DNA from: Antedon mediterranea
Taxonomy: Eukaryota > Echinodermata > Crinoidea > Comatulida > Antedonidae
Assembly (NCBI RefSeq): GCF_964355755.1
Contig: NC_092672.1
Coordinates: 30,128,501 to 30,192,500, forward strand
Direction: 5' to 3'
Length of the DNA: 64,000 bases
How positions within the stretch are numbered: the stretch's first letter is position 1; each line of letters starts with the position of its first letter. The position numbers and the translations under genes were made by a program. Below the pieces are notes generated by a model. The model did not search any database, had not been told where the DNA came from, and saw nothing but the letters and a program-made list of their open reading frames with translations. Positions 1-11,450 of this stretch are shown here, piece after piece.

Positions 1-603
1 GGAGCAACGGGGAGTGGACCTAGGTTTTTTTTTTTGTATCCGCGTAGGCCTATGAGAGCAAACATTCGTCGTCAATGGCGCTCCAAAATAACATATTGAT
101 ATAGTATTATTAGCGTTTGCATAACAAACAAAAATCGTAAAATGCAATATATACTATCTTAGAATTCAGGTTAGTTCGTGTTTGTATTCCAATCCCGGAG
201 TTCTGGGTTCAAGCTCTTTAATAGGACAGAACGGGCAATGTGCAAATACAAAACAAATATTCGTTTTAGATTATCAGTATTATTTAAAAAAGTAACCCGT
301 TACGGTCTTTTTCTGCCTTACTTGTGTGGTTATACTTCGCATGGGATGAGTAAGTATAAAAGCGCACCCTGGTAAATGTACTCGTTGGCGTCGCGTGATC
401 CTGAAGTGCAGTACAGTATACAAACCTCTTCAGAGGACCCACCCAACCAAAATCTTCCCGTGAAACGAGCAATTAATGTTTTTTAACTTTTTAACACTCA
501 AGCGACAACCCTAATATTGTCATTCCCTTGGCATATACTGAAAATAACTCTTTATGTCTACAGAAGAATTAGCTTCAAGATTTTATTGTGTTCAAATTCG
601 CAG
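1..603. other. Upstream stretch, probably intron 1 of MSP130-like gene A
   Basis: No signal-peptide exon like the one at 11451-11637 can be found here. The acceptor at 601-603 (CAG) opens an exon in the phase used by exon 2 of the neighbouring paralogue, so this AT-rich stretch is most simply the end of a long first intron whose exon 1 lies outside the window. Confidence 0.5.
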
Positions 604-3600
604 GTTCTTCCTTCATACACGTGATAGATTTCTCCAACGCATCCAACCCAATCATCATAAAGAAGGTTCACACACCAGGAGTCGCTAATGACATCGAGTT
701 ATGTGGTGACTTCGTAGCTGTAACTGTCTCCAATAATGATCCATATCAACCAGGGACAGTACTTATATTTAGTTTGTACAACAAGACAGATGACAGTTTC
801 CAAATTATTCAAAATATAACAGGTTTTGTATCAATATTATTTTGTTCTTCTGACAATCGTTTGAATACGAATTTTAACTTGTAACATTCTACTTTAACGT
901 TAAAATTGTATCAATGTGATGACAATCCTTTATTTTATTTATATATTACGCTACCTTATGATTTGTGAATGATTAATATGATTTTACTAATGTTATGTAT
1001 ATAAATTGAATTATGCTTAAGTGTAGTTATATTTGTATAATTGCTTTGTATGACATGTACTGTGATCATTTACATCTCAATTGGATTTATAATTCTACTT
1101 CAGTAAAATTAAATTGAACTCACGATACGTTAGATTGAATTATAACTAAATGTAATTACATTGTATGTATTTGTATTAATGTACTATGTGCCTTTTAACA
1201 ATATTGATCTAGTATATCTATCTTTTAATTGTACATATAATTATACTAAATTATAATTGAGTAAAAAGTTAAATTTACTTATATTAAGTATATATATCTG
1301 TATTTGTGATCTGTATAGATATACTAGATCAATATTGTTAAAAGGCACATAGTACATTAATACAAATACATACAATGTAATTACATTTCTTGTTAATTCT
1401 GGAAGATTTAATTGATGTTTCTGTTAGTTGTTTTAAAATGTTGTATTTGTTAATCTGAGGCGCCTTGAAGCTAAGGTGGTTCCATCTTGTAAGGCGCCTC
1501 TGTGTAATATACTGAATAAAAAAAATAAAAAAAATATATATCTGTATGATCATTTACCTTTGAATTATACATACTTAAATTTAATTTATAGCCTACTTAC
1601 TTTTTTTTTAATTATTTTATTTATACTTACTGTATATTTAATCGTATTGTGTTTTCAATAAAAATGCATGCTCCTCTCCAAATCCATTTGATCATTTACC
1701 TCTGAATTGTACTTAAGTAAAATTGTATTTTACGTAAGCAAAATGCTAAGTTATATAGAAGTATACTTAAGTTTATTGTGACGAATAATCGTTCTTATCG
1801 AGTATAAATTAATGTATAAATACATCTTTTTAAAGTTGGCAGCGAACCAGACATGTTAAAGTTTACAAAAAACTGCAGGAGTATTGTAGTTGCGAATGAA
1901 GGCGAGGCATTTACAAGTACTGATGGAAATGATATTGTTAACCCAGAAGGATCGCTATCAATTATTACATTCGCTTCAAACGATCTTTCGAAATCTCCAA
2001 ACGTTTCAAATGCAGATTTTCAGAAATTCAATTCAATGTAGGTATTATTTAAATATTATGCATTAATATTACATTTCAATAATAATAACTATTGATTTTA
2101 AAGTATCATAACGTGCTATGCAATAAATAGTGTATGGTGAAGAGATGTCTTGTATAATTATTACCTTCTTTAAATTATTGGAAAGTCGAATGGCTGTGTA
2201 AGAGGCCCTTGTCTGTTTAGGCGTGATAGTGCGATCACTCACCTAGAACACACCTGAAATAGCCCGAGGTGCTTCATTCGCATGACATTTGGTAAACTTT
2301 CATAAACCAATAATAACCAATATACAAATCACACACCTACAGCACCCCTCAATGTGTTGAGGAGTGCGAGGGCATTTGACGCCCTATGTTGGACGTTGGA
2401 TTACTGATCGTGGTTCGAATTAAACTCTCGCCGCATTGCTTGTATCCTTAGGCAAGATACTTTACTTACATTTGCCTCTCTCCACCCAGTGTATAAAATG
2501 GGCACCGTTCAGATCAAGACACTTTGCGCTGATTGCTAGTTTTATTTTCATGGGAGAATGTATCCATACGTGTTTGATTAAAAAAATGACCGGAGTAATA
2601 ATGTGCAGCGCATTGAGAGCTTGTTTATAACATGCGCTATGGATGAATGAATTATTACTATTATTATTTGTTGCACATCGGTATTTTTCAAAGACAATTA
2701 AGACCTATAAAAACAGCTTTAAAGTACATTAAAAAAATAACTATTGCGCATGTTCAACGATCGTCTGAAAATTATGACAGACGTACCTGATTGATCTTAA
2801 GTAAGTATGGAGCGCCGCACTATGGAACGCATAAGTATTATGGATCTTTGTCTCAGATTATACAATACACGATAATGAAGGAATTAAATCTGTGCAACTA
2901 ACTTCTTATTCTTTATTTTAGGTCGGACGAGCTCGAGGCGAAATACGTAAGATATCCGTACAAAGGGTACATTAGCAAACAAAAAGATACATTCTCGCAG
3001 AACATGGAACCAGAATACATAGCTTTTAGTAGTGATGAATCTAAAGCTTACGTTGCCCTTCAGGTACCGTTAATATACTTATTCAGCAGGCATGTCTTTT
3101 ATCCTCGTATGCTACCGTCGTCGGTCCCCACTACGGCTAGTCTTAACTAGCAAACTTTATCAACATTTTGCAACGCCGAGTTTGCCATTGTTCATTAAAA
3201 CACTCGATTCTGTAGCTGTAACGTCACTAGATAGAATCTAACTGTCTATCGCAAGTCAATTACTGGAGGCTGTTATTTTACTCACCTGCAGATTCAAGAA
3301 TGGCCTAACTATAGCGAATAGCGACAGTTCTTATCATTCCTGGCTTGTGATGATTGGTGGTCACATTACTGGCATCTTTTGGGATTCCTAAAACAATCAA
3401 ATTAACCAGAAAAGAGTGAAATTTAGAGGTCACTCTTTCCAGGTTATTAAACGTTCTTTTCTTTTTTTTTACAGGAGAATAATGCCATTGCTATTGTTGA
3501 TATGGCAACAAGCTCAGTTGAATATATTGTCGGCTTGGGGATAAAGTCTTGGAAAGACCTTAAGCTAGACGCAAGTGATAAAGATTCAGGTACTAAATGG

Positions 3601-6600
3601 TTGTCGGAACCCAAAATCAGTCTAAAATGAAAAAAAGACATGCAGTTTTCAATATGATAATTACTTATACTCCATGCCTGGTGTCTCATTAGCAAAATAC
3701 AGTATAGAACGCTTCCTTTTGGACACCACTATTCAAGTCGAGACACCTCTAAAAGGGAACACTTTCCTTTTTTTAGACACAAGACGGGTGATGTTTTAAC
3801 ACTTCGGGCAGCCCCTTTTCAGAAGGAGAAACCGTTATGTTTAGTCATCATGTTTTGTGTCGGTAGAGGTTCTACTGTAACAATATTTCTCTTTTTAGGT
3901 ATCAATATGAAATCATGGCCAGTGTACAGTTTCTATCAGCCAGACAGTATAATTCATTATGAAATTAATGGAGTTGAGTACATCGCGACTGCTAATGAAG
4001 GTGATTCGATTACTTACAGAACAGATGACAGTAAATGGGAGGAAGATAAACGAGGAGAAAAATTGGTCAAAGGTCAGATACATCGCAACTGAAATCATTG
4101 CTAATGTTATTAATATACCATAAACATGAATTTAATTTAATAGAAAATTACTTTCAGTGCTTTCTGGTATACATACATACATACATACAGATGATTAAAT
4201 ATAATAATGAAGAAACATTTGTGTACAAAGTTAATATAGTTTTCAATCATTTTTCTATTGAGAATAATCATTTTGAAATTACGTCCTTTTCTTTTCTCCT
4301 TTTTCTTTTTCCTAATACTTTGGAAATTACGCACTATTTTACACGGATGTGAATATTCATATTTCCACATGAATATGTATATTTCTACAGTAAACTATGT
4401 GCATTATCTTTAATCTTCCATTTGAAGTACTCTTCCTTAATTTAACACAAGACAAAAACTTACCATTTTGCACATTTCCACATGGATATTCATATTTCCA
4501 CTATTTTCACATAATGTTGGCCATTATCATCTCTTTCAGAGTCGCTGCTTTCTGGAAACATGTCACAAACCGTCAAGATGTATCTGGAAAATAAAGTTGA
4601 ACTTGGTAATTATTTTATTAAATAATATTTAATTTAATTTAATTATCAAACAATTATCAGGGGTCAGGTTTAACAAAGTTGCTTAGCAAAAATCATTTGT
4701 CACTTTTCTAAATAAATATATAATAAATATTTCTACGTATTAAAAAAATATAGTCTATACCACTCCAACCCCCTCTCTTATTTTTGTTTATTGAATCCAA
4801 AAATATATATATTAAACGTTTTGATTTGGAAAAATTCAACAAAAAAAAAGACATACTTGCGTAGTTCATGAGATATCAAAATATGAATGTTTTCAGGTCG
4901 TCTGCAGTTCAGTACAGTTGATGGGTTGGACAATGATGGCAAGATTGAAACATTGTTCCACTATGGCGGGCGAAGTTGGTCAATATTTAGAATAGAAAAT
5001 AACAACTTAACCATGTTATACGACAGTGGAGACGAGATTGAACGTATGATGGCACTAAACTATCCAGACGTGTTTAATGGTGATACTAAACCAGACGACC
5101 CAAGTGAAGAAACACCAGAAGAGCTCTTTGACTCCAGATCAGATAACAAGGTAACTTGGTACACTAGTGACCTTAGTCGGATATTAAAAGTATTCAATAC
5201 AGCCCGACTCGTTTCTAGATGACTTGCAATATATAGTCAGTTAGCCTCTATCTAGTGACAGTGGTATAGTAGGCCTTGGGCTTTCGCTACAAATTTCCAA
5301 AAAGGGTTCAACTTGACAGGCGAAAATTCAAGAGGGTTGTCAATACTTTTGGAAATTGTTATGTGTAAATTGTGTTCTAAGTCTGTAGTTGTTGTATTTG
5401 TTTAGTTTACCAATATCGGGGTTTCGATTTTTGTCTGGGAACTACTACTTCGAGATCAATTATTACACATATGAAACGTCATGTGTGTCAAAATATTTCT
5501 CTTTTTTACAACTATTAAATTGAAATGCAGTCTAACCTAGACGTACTAACAAGCAGTAAAACATCAGGAACTAAAGTTTGGTTTTTTACACTTTTCATCA
5601 GTAACAATGTACATGGGTGGATCGACATGTGGAGATATTACTTTTAATGCTGCTATGCAGATTTCTTTTTCCAGAAATAATAATTATTTGTATATGATTC
5701 AGGGACCAGAATGTGAGTCATTGGCATTTGGTGAGATCGATGGAAACAAACTGATATTTGTTGGTAATGATAGGTCATCCTCTATTATGATATACAAGCT
5801 AAGCACAGAAGGACATCCAACTTTTCAATCGATCTTTCGTGCTGGTGGAACTGACGAAACATTCACAGCACTTTTAGATAAAAGAAATCTAGGAGATTTG
5901 GACCCAGAAGATCTAAGGTAAGGCATGGTTATACGTTTACTATTTATCACGCCATCACTTGATTCTATTAACCGTGATTTACACTAGGACACAACGCAAT
6001 GGCGTAAGTCGGAACGCAAGAAAATTGACCAATTAAAAGCGACGGATTATTTTAACTGTATAAATGTATACATTATGTAATCGTTCTTAAATCATGCATA
6101 ACGAAGAGTAACTACCGCCATCATAATTCTGTGATTTTTTCTTATGCCTGTTTCGCATGACTCTTCGCTCCAATTTAACACGAGTTATAATACCAGCAAT
6201 TTCCATTTTGGCATCTTTTGCTCATTATTACACATAATTATCAAGTTACAAGTTATTATACAACTTAAAACAGTTATTGTCCAATAAATGTTAATATCAT
6301 GTTAAATTGCATTATGTTAATTTAGATTCATTCCAAAAGATGAGAGCCCAACTGGTTCAGCAACACTTCTTGTAACCAGTACCGTTAGTGGAACTTTGAC
6401 ACTGTATGAAATTCCGGATGTACAAGGTATAATACAGCTGATTTTCCACTAGGCAAATTTGACAGCGTGAATCGAAAACGTCAGCTTATACGCATGCGTA
6501 GAGAGGGATTTTGAAGATGGAAACATCTTCATGATCATCATGACGATTTCGGGCAAATAAATTTGCCTAGTGGAAAGTAGGCGTAATACAGTTTATCACT

Positions 6601-6911
6601 GTGTGCCCTTGTATTGTAGGATTTGTACACATATAGATATTAGACATGACTTGCAACATTTTACTGGCTGTTTTACTTCATCGTTTGATTTAGCAACATA
6701 GTATGATATTTTGGATGTAGACCTACAAGGTATCTGGTACAATATTCATTGTGTTGCCCTTGTATTAAGATAGCTTTAACAAAAATGATTTTTCTTCTGT
6801 TTTATTTGTTTCCCCACAGATACAAGTCCTTCTTCAACGTACCAGCTAAAAGCAGTCAATTTACTTCTAATAATCACTCTAGCTGCTATTTCGAAGTTCC
6901 TAACTATTTAG
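604..6911 (+). CDS. MSP130-like protein A (choice-of-anchor I family), 5' partial
   Basis: Exons 2-11: 604-822, 1836-2037, 2922-3063, 3475-3589, 3899-4072, 4540-4605, 4897-5150, 5703-5917, 6326-6426, 6820-6911 (stop TAG). All join in phase and give about 526 residues; exon 1 with the signal peptide is off the window. Family landmarks are HVIDFS near the start, DIELCGDFVAVTV, VVANEGEA, SMEPEYI-like QNMEPEYIAF, YHYEI/ATANEGDS, the HYGGRSWSIF block, DSGDEIER, GPECESLAFGEIDGNKL, NDRSSSIMIY and GDLDPEDLR. MSP130 proteins are extracellular GPI-anchored glycoproteins of sea urchin skeletogenic mesenchyme; related proteins occur in hemichordates, lancelets, molluscs and bacteria. The last exon encodes a Ser/Thr-rich spacer and a hydrophobic tail (LLLIITLAAI), consistent with GPI attachment. 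The donor after exon 2 (GTTTTG) is weak. A role in biomineralisation is inferred from the family. Confidence 0.88.
1390..1530 (+). mobile_element. 3' tail of a retroelement, copy 1
   Basis: About 130 bp beginning TTGTTAATTCTGGAAGATTT, containing a stem made of GAGGCGCCTTGAAGC and GTAAGGCGCCTC, then AATATACTGAATAAAAAA and an A-rich run. A nearly identical block lies at 17545-17697, also ending in poly(A). A shared 3' end plus an A tail suggests a LINE or SINE; no coding part remains. It lies in intron 2 of MSP130-like gene A. Confidence 0.6.
2330..2670 (+). mobile_element. tRNA-derived SINE (type with TTATTATT tail)
   Basis: In intron 3 of MSP130-like gene A. A B-box-like GTGGTTCGAATT is followed by the CTTAGGCAAGATACTTTACT and TTTGCCTCTCTCCACCCAG segments, the GTATAAAATGGGCACC segment, an AGCGCATTGAGAGC segment and a tail of ATTACTATTATTATTTG. 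This order is familiar from tRNA-derived SINEs of marine deuterostomes. The 5' end is less certain than the tail. Confidence 0.65.
3698..3880. mobile_element. Short inverted-repeat element (TACAGTAGAACC termini)
   Basis: Left end TACAGTATAGAACGC and right end GAGGTTCTACTGTAA are imperfect inverted repeats bounding about 183 bp in intron 5 of gene A. The same termini bound 54369-54523. No coding capacity; a MITE-like element. Confidence 0.55.
6432..6590. mobile_element. Palindromic MITE-like element (TTTCCACTAGGCAAAT)
   Basis: TTTTCCACTAGGCAAATTT near 6442 is repeated inverted near 6568 (AAATTTGCCTAGTGGAAA). It lies in intron 10 of MSP130-like gene A. A partial relative (GCCTAGTGGAAAATAGGC) is near 8447-8463. 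Confidence 0.6.
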
Positions 6912-7110
6912 TTGCAATTACCGTAATATTCTCTAACTTTTCAAATAACTTTGTTTTTGGGCTTTTTTGAAATTGTAGGCCTATAATACTGAATGCTGAA
7001 ATGCTTTATTTGTCCACTAAAAATAACAATGGAAATTCTTCCTTAAGATTGCCAAAATACTATCATAATGTCGTAATAATGCAGATATAATAATGCAGTT
7101 TTAAATTTTG

Positions 7111-7116
7111 AATAAA
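7111..7116 (+). terminator. Polyadenylation signal, MSP130-like gene A
   Basis: AATAAA about 200 bases past the stop codon, the first canonical hexamer downstream on this strand. Confidence 0.55.
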
Positions 7117-8600
7117 AGTCTGATAAATTATTTAAGAGTTTGTTTAATTCATCGGATTTTACAATAACAAGGAACCTGTTTTATTAATTTCTCATTGAAG
7201 AGTAAAGTTGAGACTTTGTCAAGGTTACATTTACATCTACAAATCGATTTCACCATATTTCACTAACCAAAGCTTAGACAAGGAAAGTCCACGGGTATCC
7301 GGACTTCTGGAACCTAGCAAGTAATCACATCAAACACCGGTGACGTATAAAAATGGTACGCAAATCACATCACTGGTGACGTATACGTTGATACGTTGGA
7401 AGAAGCGGACATGAAGAGAGGGTGTTCTGAAACCAATCAGACGGCTGCAGGAAGTTCTTTGGTTTAATAGTGTCAATTGCAGCTTCTCAATTGCACTATA
7501 AAAACAGTTCATGTAATATCTTTGCTGCATAATATCATAAGTCTATGTGAACTAATTTATCCATCGTCTGCTAAAACTGGAACTAATCCATGTAAGTATA
7601 TATATCATATTACTGTTTTTATTGAATAGATATAATTAATACTAATATTAATATTAATATTAATAGATATAATTAATACTCTTCTCCATGGAATAGCATA
7701 TTAGGAATTTCTTTGGTAGCTTTTCGGGAGAATTTAGGACAGGCTTTTTTCGAATATTGTTTGCATAGACTAACTATTTCCTCATAATAATTGCTAAGCT
7801 TACGTACATAAAACAAACGAAACATAAAAGCATTTTTCTATCCCACACTGCTACTCTGGGCAAGCTGGGATGTGTGTGTTGATACAAGCAGAGAGTTTTA
7901 CAAGTTCAACAACAGCATGGATAAGTATTTCTCTCTATGGTATAAGCTAATCAAAATAATGTTTTTTTTCCTCCATTTTTTTCAAAAAATGAATAACGTT
8001 TTAAATATAGGCATTCTTTTGGTAGAATATTTCAACATAATTTAAGATAGATTTATGTTACATTATTCGCATGAATACTGGAAGAAAGAGAATGCATTGA
8101 GAGGTCATGTGTTTTTATGGAAATATTTGCTCATAAGAACTGTTATCTTGGAGAAAATTGAAATACGTGTTGGTACAAGTTATTTAATCAAAATATCTTC
8201 TTTTCTTTTCGAAGATGATTGAAGATATTGTTTATCAACATAACGATTGAAAATTAAATTATTCAAGTTTTAAATATTAAATCATGTTGACTTAAGAATA
8301 ATTTCTTTTCATTTAGAGTTTGTCCTTCATGCATTAATCATAACCAAAGCAAATAGATTGTCATGATCAAACTGCATAATATGGGTTTTTTCTTCTGATA
8401 TTAGTCTTTTCACGTATTGCGATTCGATTCGCGCGAACAAATTCGCCTAGTGGAAAATAGGCTTAATGCGTTGAGCTAAAGTAGAACATTGCATTACATC
8501 TGGAATTAAAATTATAGATTATAATGCATTTATACAAGCAACAGGCATGGGGTTATAATTATTAAGCCAGTCATATCTTTTTATTCGTCAATGCACTTTA

Positions 8601-8750
8601 AAGACATGTCTACACTATCGCACTAAAAAAAGTTTCCAAATATGGTTGTGATATGCCCAAATATTGTAGTGATATGATGTCATCGTGTGCATATATGATC
8701 ACATCACATTTTGTTGTCTCATAAAGTTTGATAGTGTAAACAGAGTGCTT
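8601..8750. mobile_element. B-family MITE (GTCTACACTATCAAA)
   Basis: Terminal inverted repeats read GTCTACACTATC on the left and GATAGTGTAAACAGAG on the right; the interior has the family's ATGTGCCCAAATATGGTAGT-type segments. Diverged copy in intergenic DNA. Confidence 0.65.
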
Positions 8751-9080
8751 AAGACAGTTTGTTTGTAAGTCACAGACCTTTTTGTACTGATATATAATTA
8801 TTGTATTTTCATGCCCAAGATTAGAGCTTAATTATGTGTATATTTTTTGAAAGAAATTCGCCCAGTGGGCCAACTCTCTCTCGACTATGCTTCTAATTGT
8901 ACAATATGGGAAAAATAAACATATCGTTTTTTGTAAGAATCAAAAGTTTAGACTAAGAAACATTTGTATGTCAAAACTTTTAAAAAAAGAAACAAGTATA
9001 AACATAGTTGTTTTATTTCAACAACAATTTGTTGATTTTTCAATAAGAACAGTCTGCAAGTCAAAACCTAATATATATTT

Positions 9081-9328
9081 TTGTATTTGAGGCCATTCGC
9101 CTATTTATTCATTCACTATATACAATAATAGTATATATATGTTTGTATTTGGGGCCATTCGCCTATTTATTCATTCACTATATACAATAATAGTATATAT
9201 ATTTTTGTATTTGGGGCCATTCGCCTATTTATTCATTCACTATATACAATAATAGTATATATATTTTTGTATTTGAGGCCATTCGCCTATTTATTCATTC
9301 ACTATATACAATAATAGTATATATATTT
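9081..9328. repeat. 62-bp tandem repeat, four copies
   Basis: Four head-to-tail copies start at 9081, 9143, 9205 and 9267, each containing GGCCATTCGCCTATTTATTC and ending in an ATA-rich run. Units differ at only a few positions, so the array is young. Confidence 0.92.
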
Positions 9329-10199
9329 TTCTAAATGTAACTTCATTCTATTTGTTTCTTTAAACCATAGAAATATGAAAAAAAAGTTAAACTGTTACAC
9401 TGTAAAAGAAACTTATTTCAGTTTTAAAGCTCAGGTACAGGCATGAATTTCAAGACGAAAAAACATGAATTTTCCTTAATATGGCCAAATACAACATTTT
9501 GCAAAATTCTTCCATAAAAACCAGGAAGACCTTTTTTCAGTAGTTAGGTAGTTAACCTAATGTAATAACATGTCTTGTGACTCCCTAGAAGGTGAAAAAA
9601 GATGGTGGATATACGGTGGATAATTTTTGCTATAGCATGAAAATAAAAATTTGAAGTTGAATAAAAATTCCAGAAATGTAATATTCAAGTTATATTACCT
9701 ATACTTAGTCATCTGATAAAATTTTTTACCACACTGTTTATTTTTCGTAGCTTTTTAAAATGCCTCTCTATTTACAAAATTTGTGTACAATAGAATAGAG
9801 ATTTTACTGTGTAATTTGAACTATCCCCCTACTGATAAGAAAGTGCTTATTTTCAACAAGCTCGTGTAACACAAATAAAATACCAAAAATTATGAAACAT
9901 AGGGGAAACTATAGATCGATAATTATTGGAATGTATGATCAATATAAATTTTTTGCCCGCACCTGGCCTTTAACAACAATTTTAATTTTAGAAGAGAATT
10001 TTTTTTTTATCCAATGGATCAACAAAAACAAATTTCTCTTCTATGATATTAGGATACAGATGAATTTTGATTATATATTTTGATTATATATGGTAGAATT
10101 AAAAAATTAATAAAATAAAGCTGTGACACGCGACATATTTGTTGATAACACTGCAGTTTATTTGGGAAACTACTGTTCTTTATACACGTTGGTCTATCT

Positions 10200-10321
10200 T
10201 AAACAAGGCCAACAGCCATAAGTCGCGTGCTAAACGCATAGTGATACCGGACCGACAGACAGACCGACAGACCGACCGACCGACATAGTGAACTATAGAG
10301 TCACGTCCACGCAACTAAAAA
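10200..10321 (+). mobile_element. GACC/GACA-rich short interspersed element
   Basis: Order of parts: AAACAAGGCCAACAGCCAT, AGTCGCGTGCTAAACGCATA, GTGATACCGG, a run of ACCGACAG/ACCG units, then CATAGTGAACTATAGAGTCA and CACGCAACTAAAAA. The same order is seen at 11751-11884 and partly at 13772-13830 and 48682-48742. Length variation is mostly in the tetranucleotide run. Confidence 0.65.
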
Positions 10322-11450
10322 TGTATACTGTACTGGGCCTAAATGTGTGAGAAAATTGTGTATTCAAAAAATAAATTGTCACAATTCTGGGAAGAATCCT
10401 TTCACAAAACTTAATTGCAATACATCTATATTTGTCTGCATGATGGTGTAAGTGGAAGTGACTGACCTTGGCAATGGTGGAAATGATTTCATACAACAAC
10501 CACAGTAACATTGATTTAATAAGTATCCGTGTACTGTATTAATAAATCATATTATTATTATCATAACGGAAATGACATTATCATCTACAAAGTAGTTTAG
10601 TCAAAAAGGTCAATGACCTTTTGTTAAACAATTGAGATAATAATTCCCTGTAGGAAATCAATCGGTAAAACATGTGTCTTCTTTTATTGTTTTGAGATAT
10701 ATTATTGTTAGGCCTATATTGTTTATACCACAAGTAGGCCTAGTTATATAGGCCTATATATTATTACTCAGATCTTATCTCTCTCTCTCTTGGCACTTTG
10801 ATCAAGAACTAGTCTGCAAACAGTAGTGTTTTACGACAAATAATTGTGTAACGATATATAATACACTGTCTTCGTTGTGTACTAAAGGATTTGAAACTTT
10901 CAAGTAATGAGGTGTGTGAAGTTTCATGTTGGTGATCATCAGATGACATTATTAGCTCCCTGACTGAGCAATTGTGGGAAGCAGGCAACTTTCGACATGA
11001 GGCATCAGGTGGCCATCAGTGACTTGTGGTCATGTAGTTACAACAAAATTGTTTCTTTATACGCATTTTGAAATTATGAGAGCTTTCGTTTTCACGTGCC
11101 ATGTTGCAGCTCAAATAAAATTCCATTCTTCGCATGCTCAAACAAAAATGGGCATGAGCATAATTACTTTTGATTTTATTAATCCATTACAAAATCTAGA
11201 AAGCTTTTATTGTGGACAACAGTGACCCCAATTTCCCTTTATGAACATCCCCCTTCCACCACCTGTACAAAGCTACAGCTATAATGGACATATTTCACCA
11301 ACCTTATATTGTAATTGAGTGGCGCATCTTGAACACGTAAACTCTATAATTGTCGGGAAATCCAATAATAATAATAAGGTTAATCATAAATAATCAATTA
11401 TAATTATAATTATAAACCAATGTTCCTTTTATATTTTTTTCTGATCTAGA

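Larger units (their letters stand above)
6912..11450. other. Intergenic region between the two MSP130-like genes
   Basis: About 4.5 kb, AT-rich, without a convincing coding exon. It holds the gene A polyadenylation signal, a B-family MITE (8601-8750), a 62-bp tandem array (9081-9328) and a GACC/GACA-rich element (10200-10321). The 5' UTR and promoter of gene B must lie near its 3' end, but I cannot place them. Confidence 0.6.

Noticed and set aside
9081-9328. Four regular repeats suggesting a CRISPR-like array
   Set aside because: There is no unique spacer: the whole 62-bp unit repeats, and the genome is eukaryotic.
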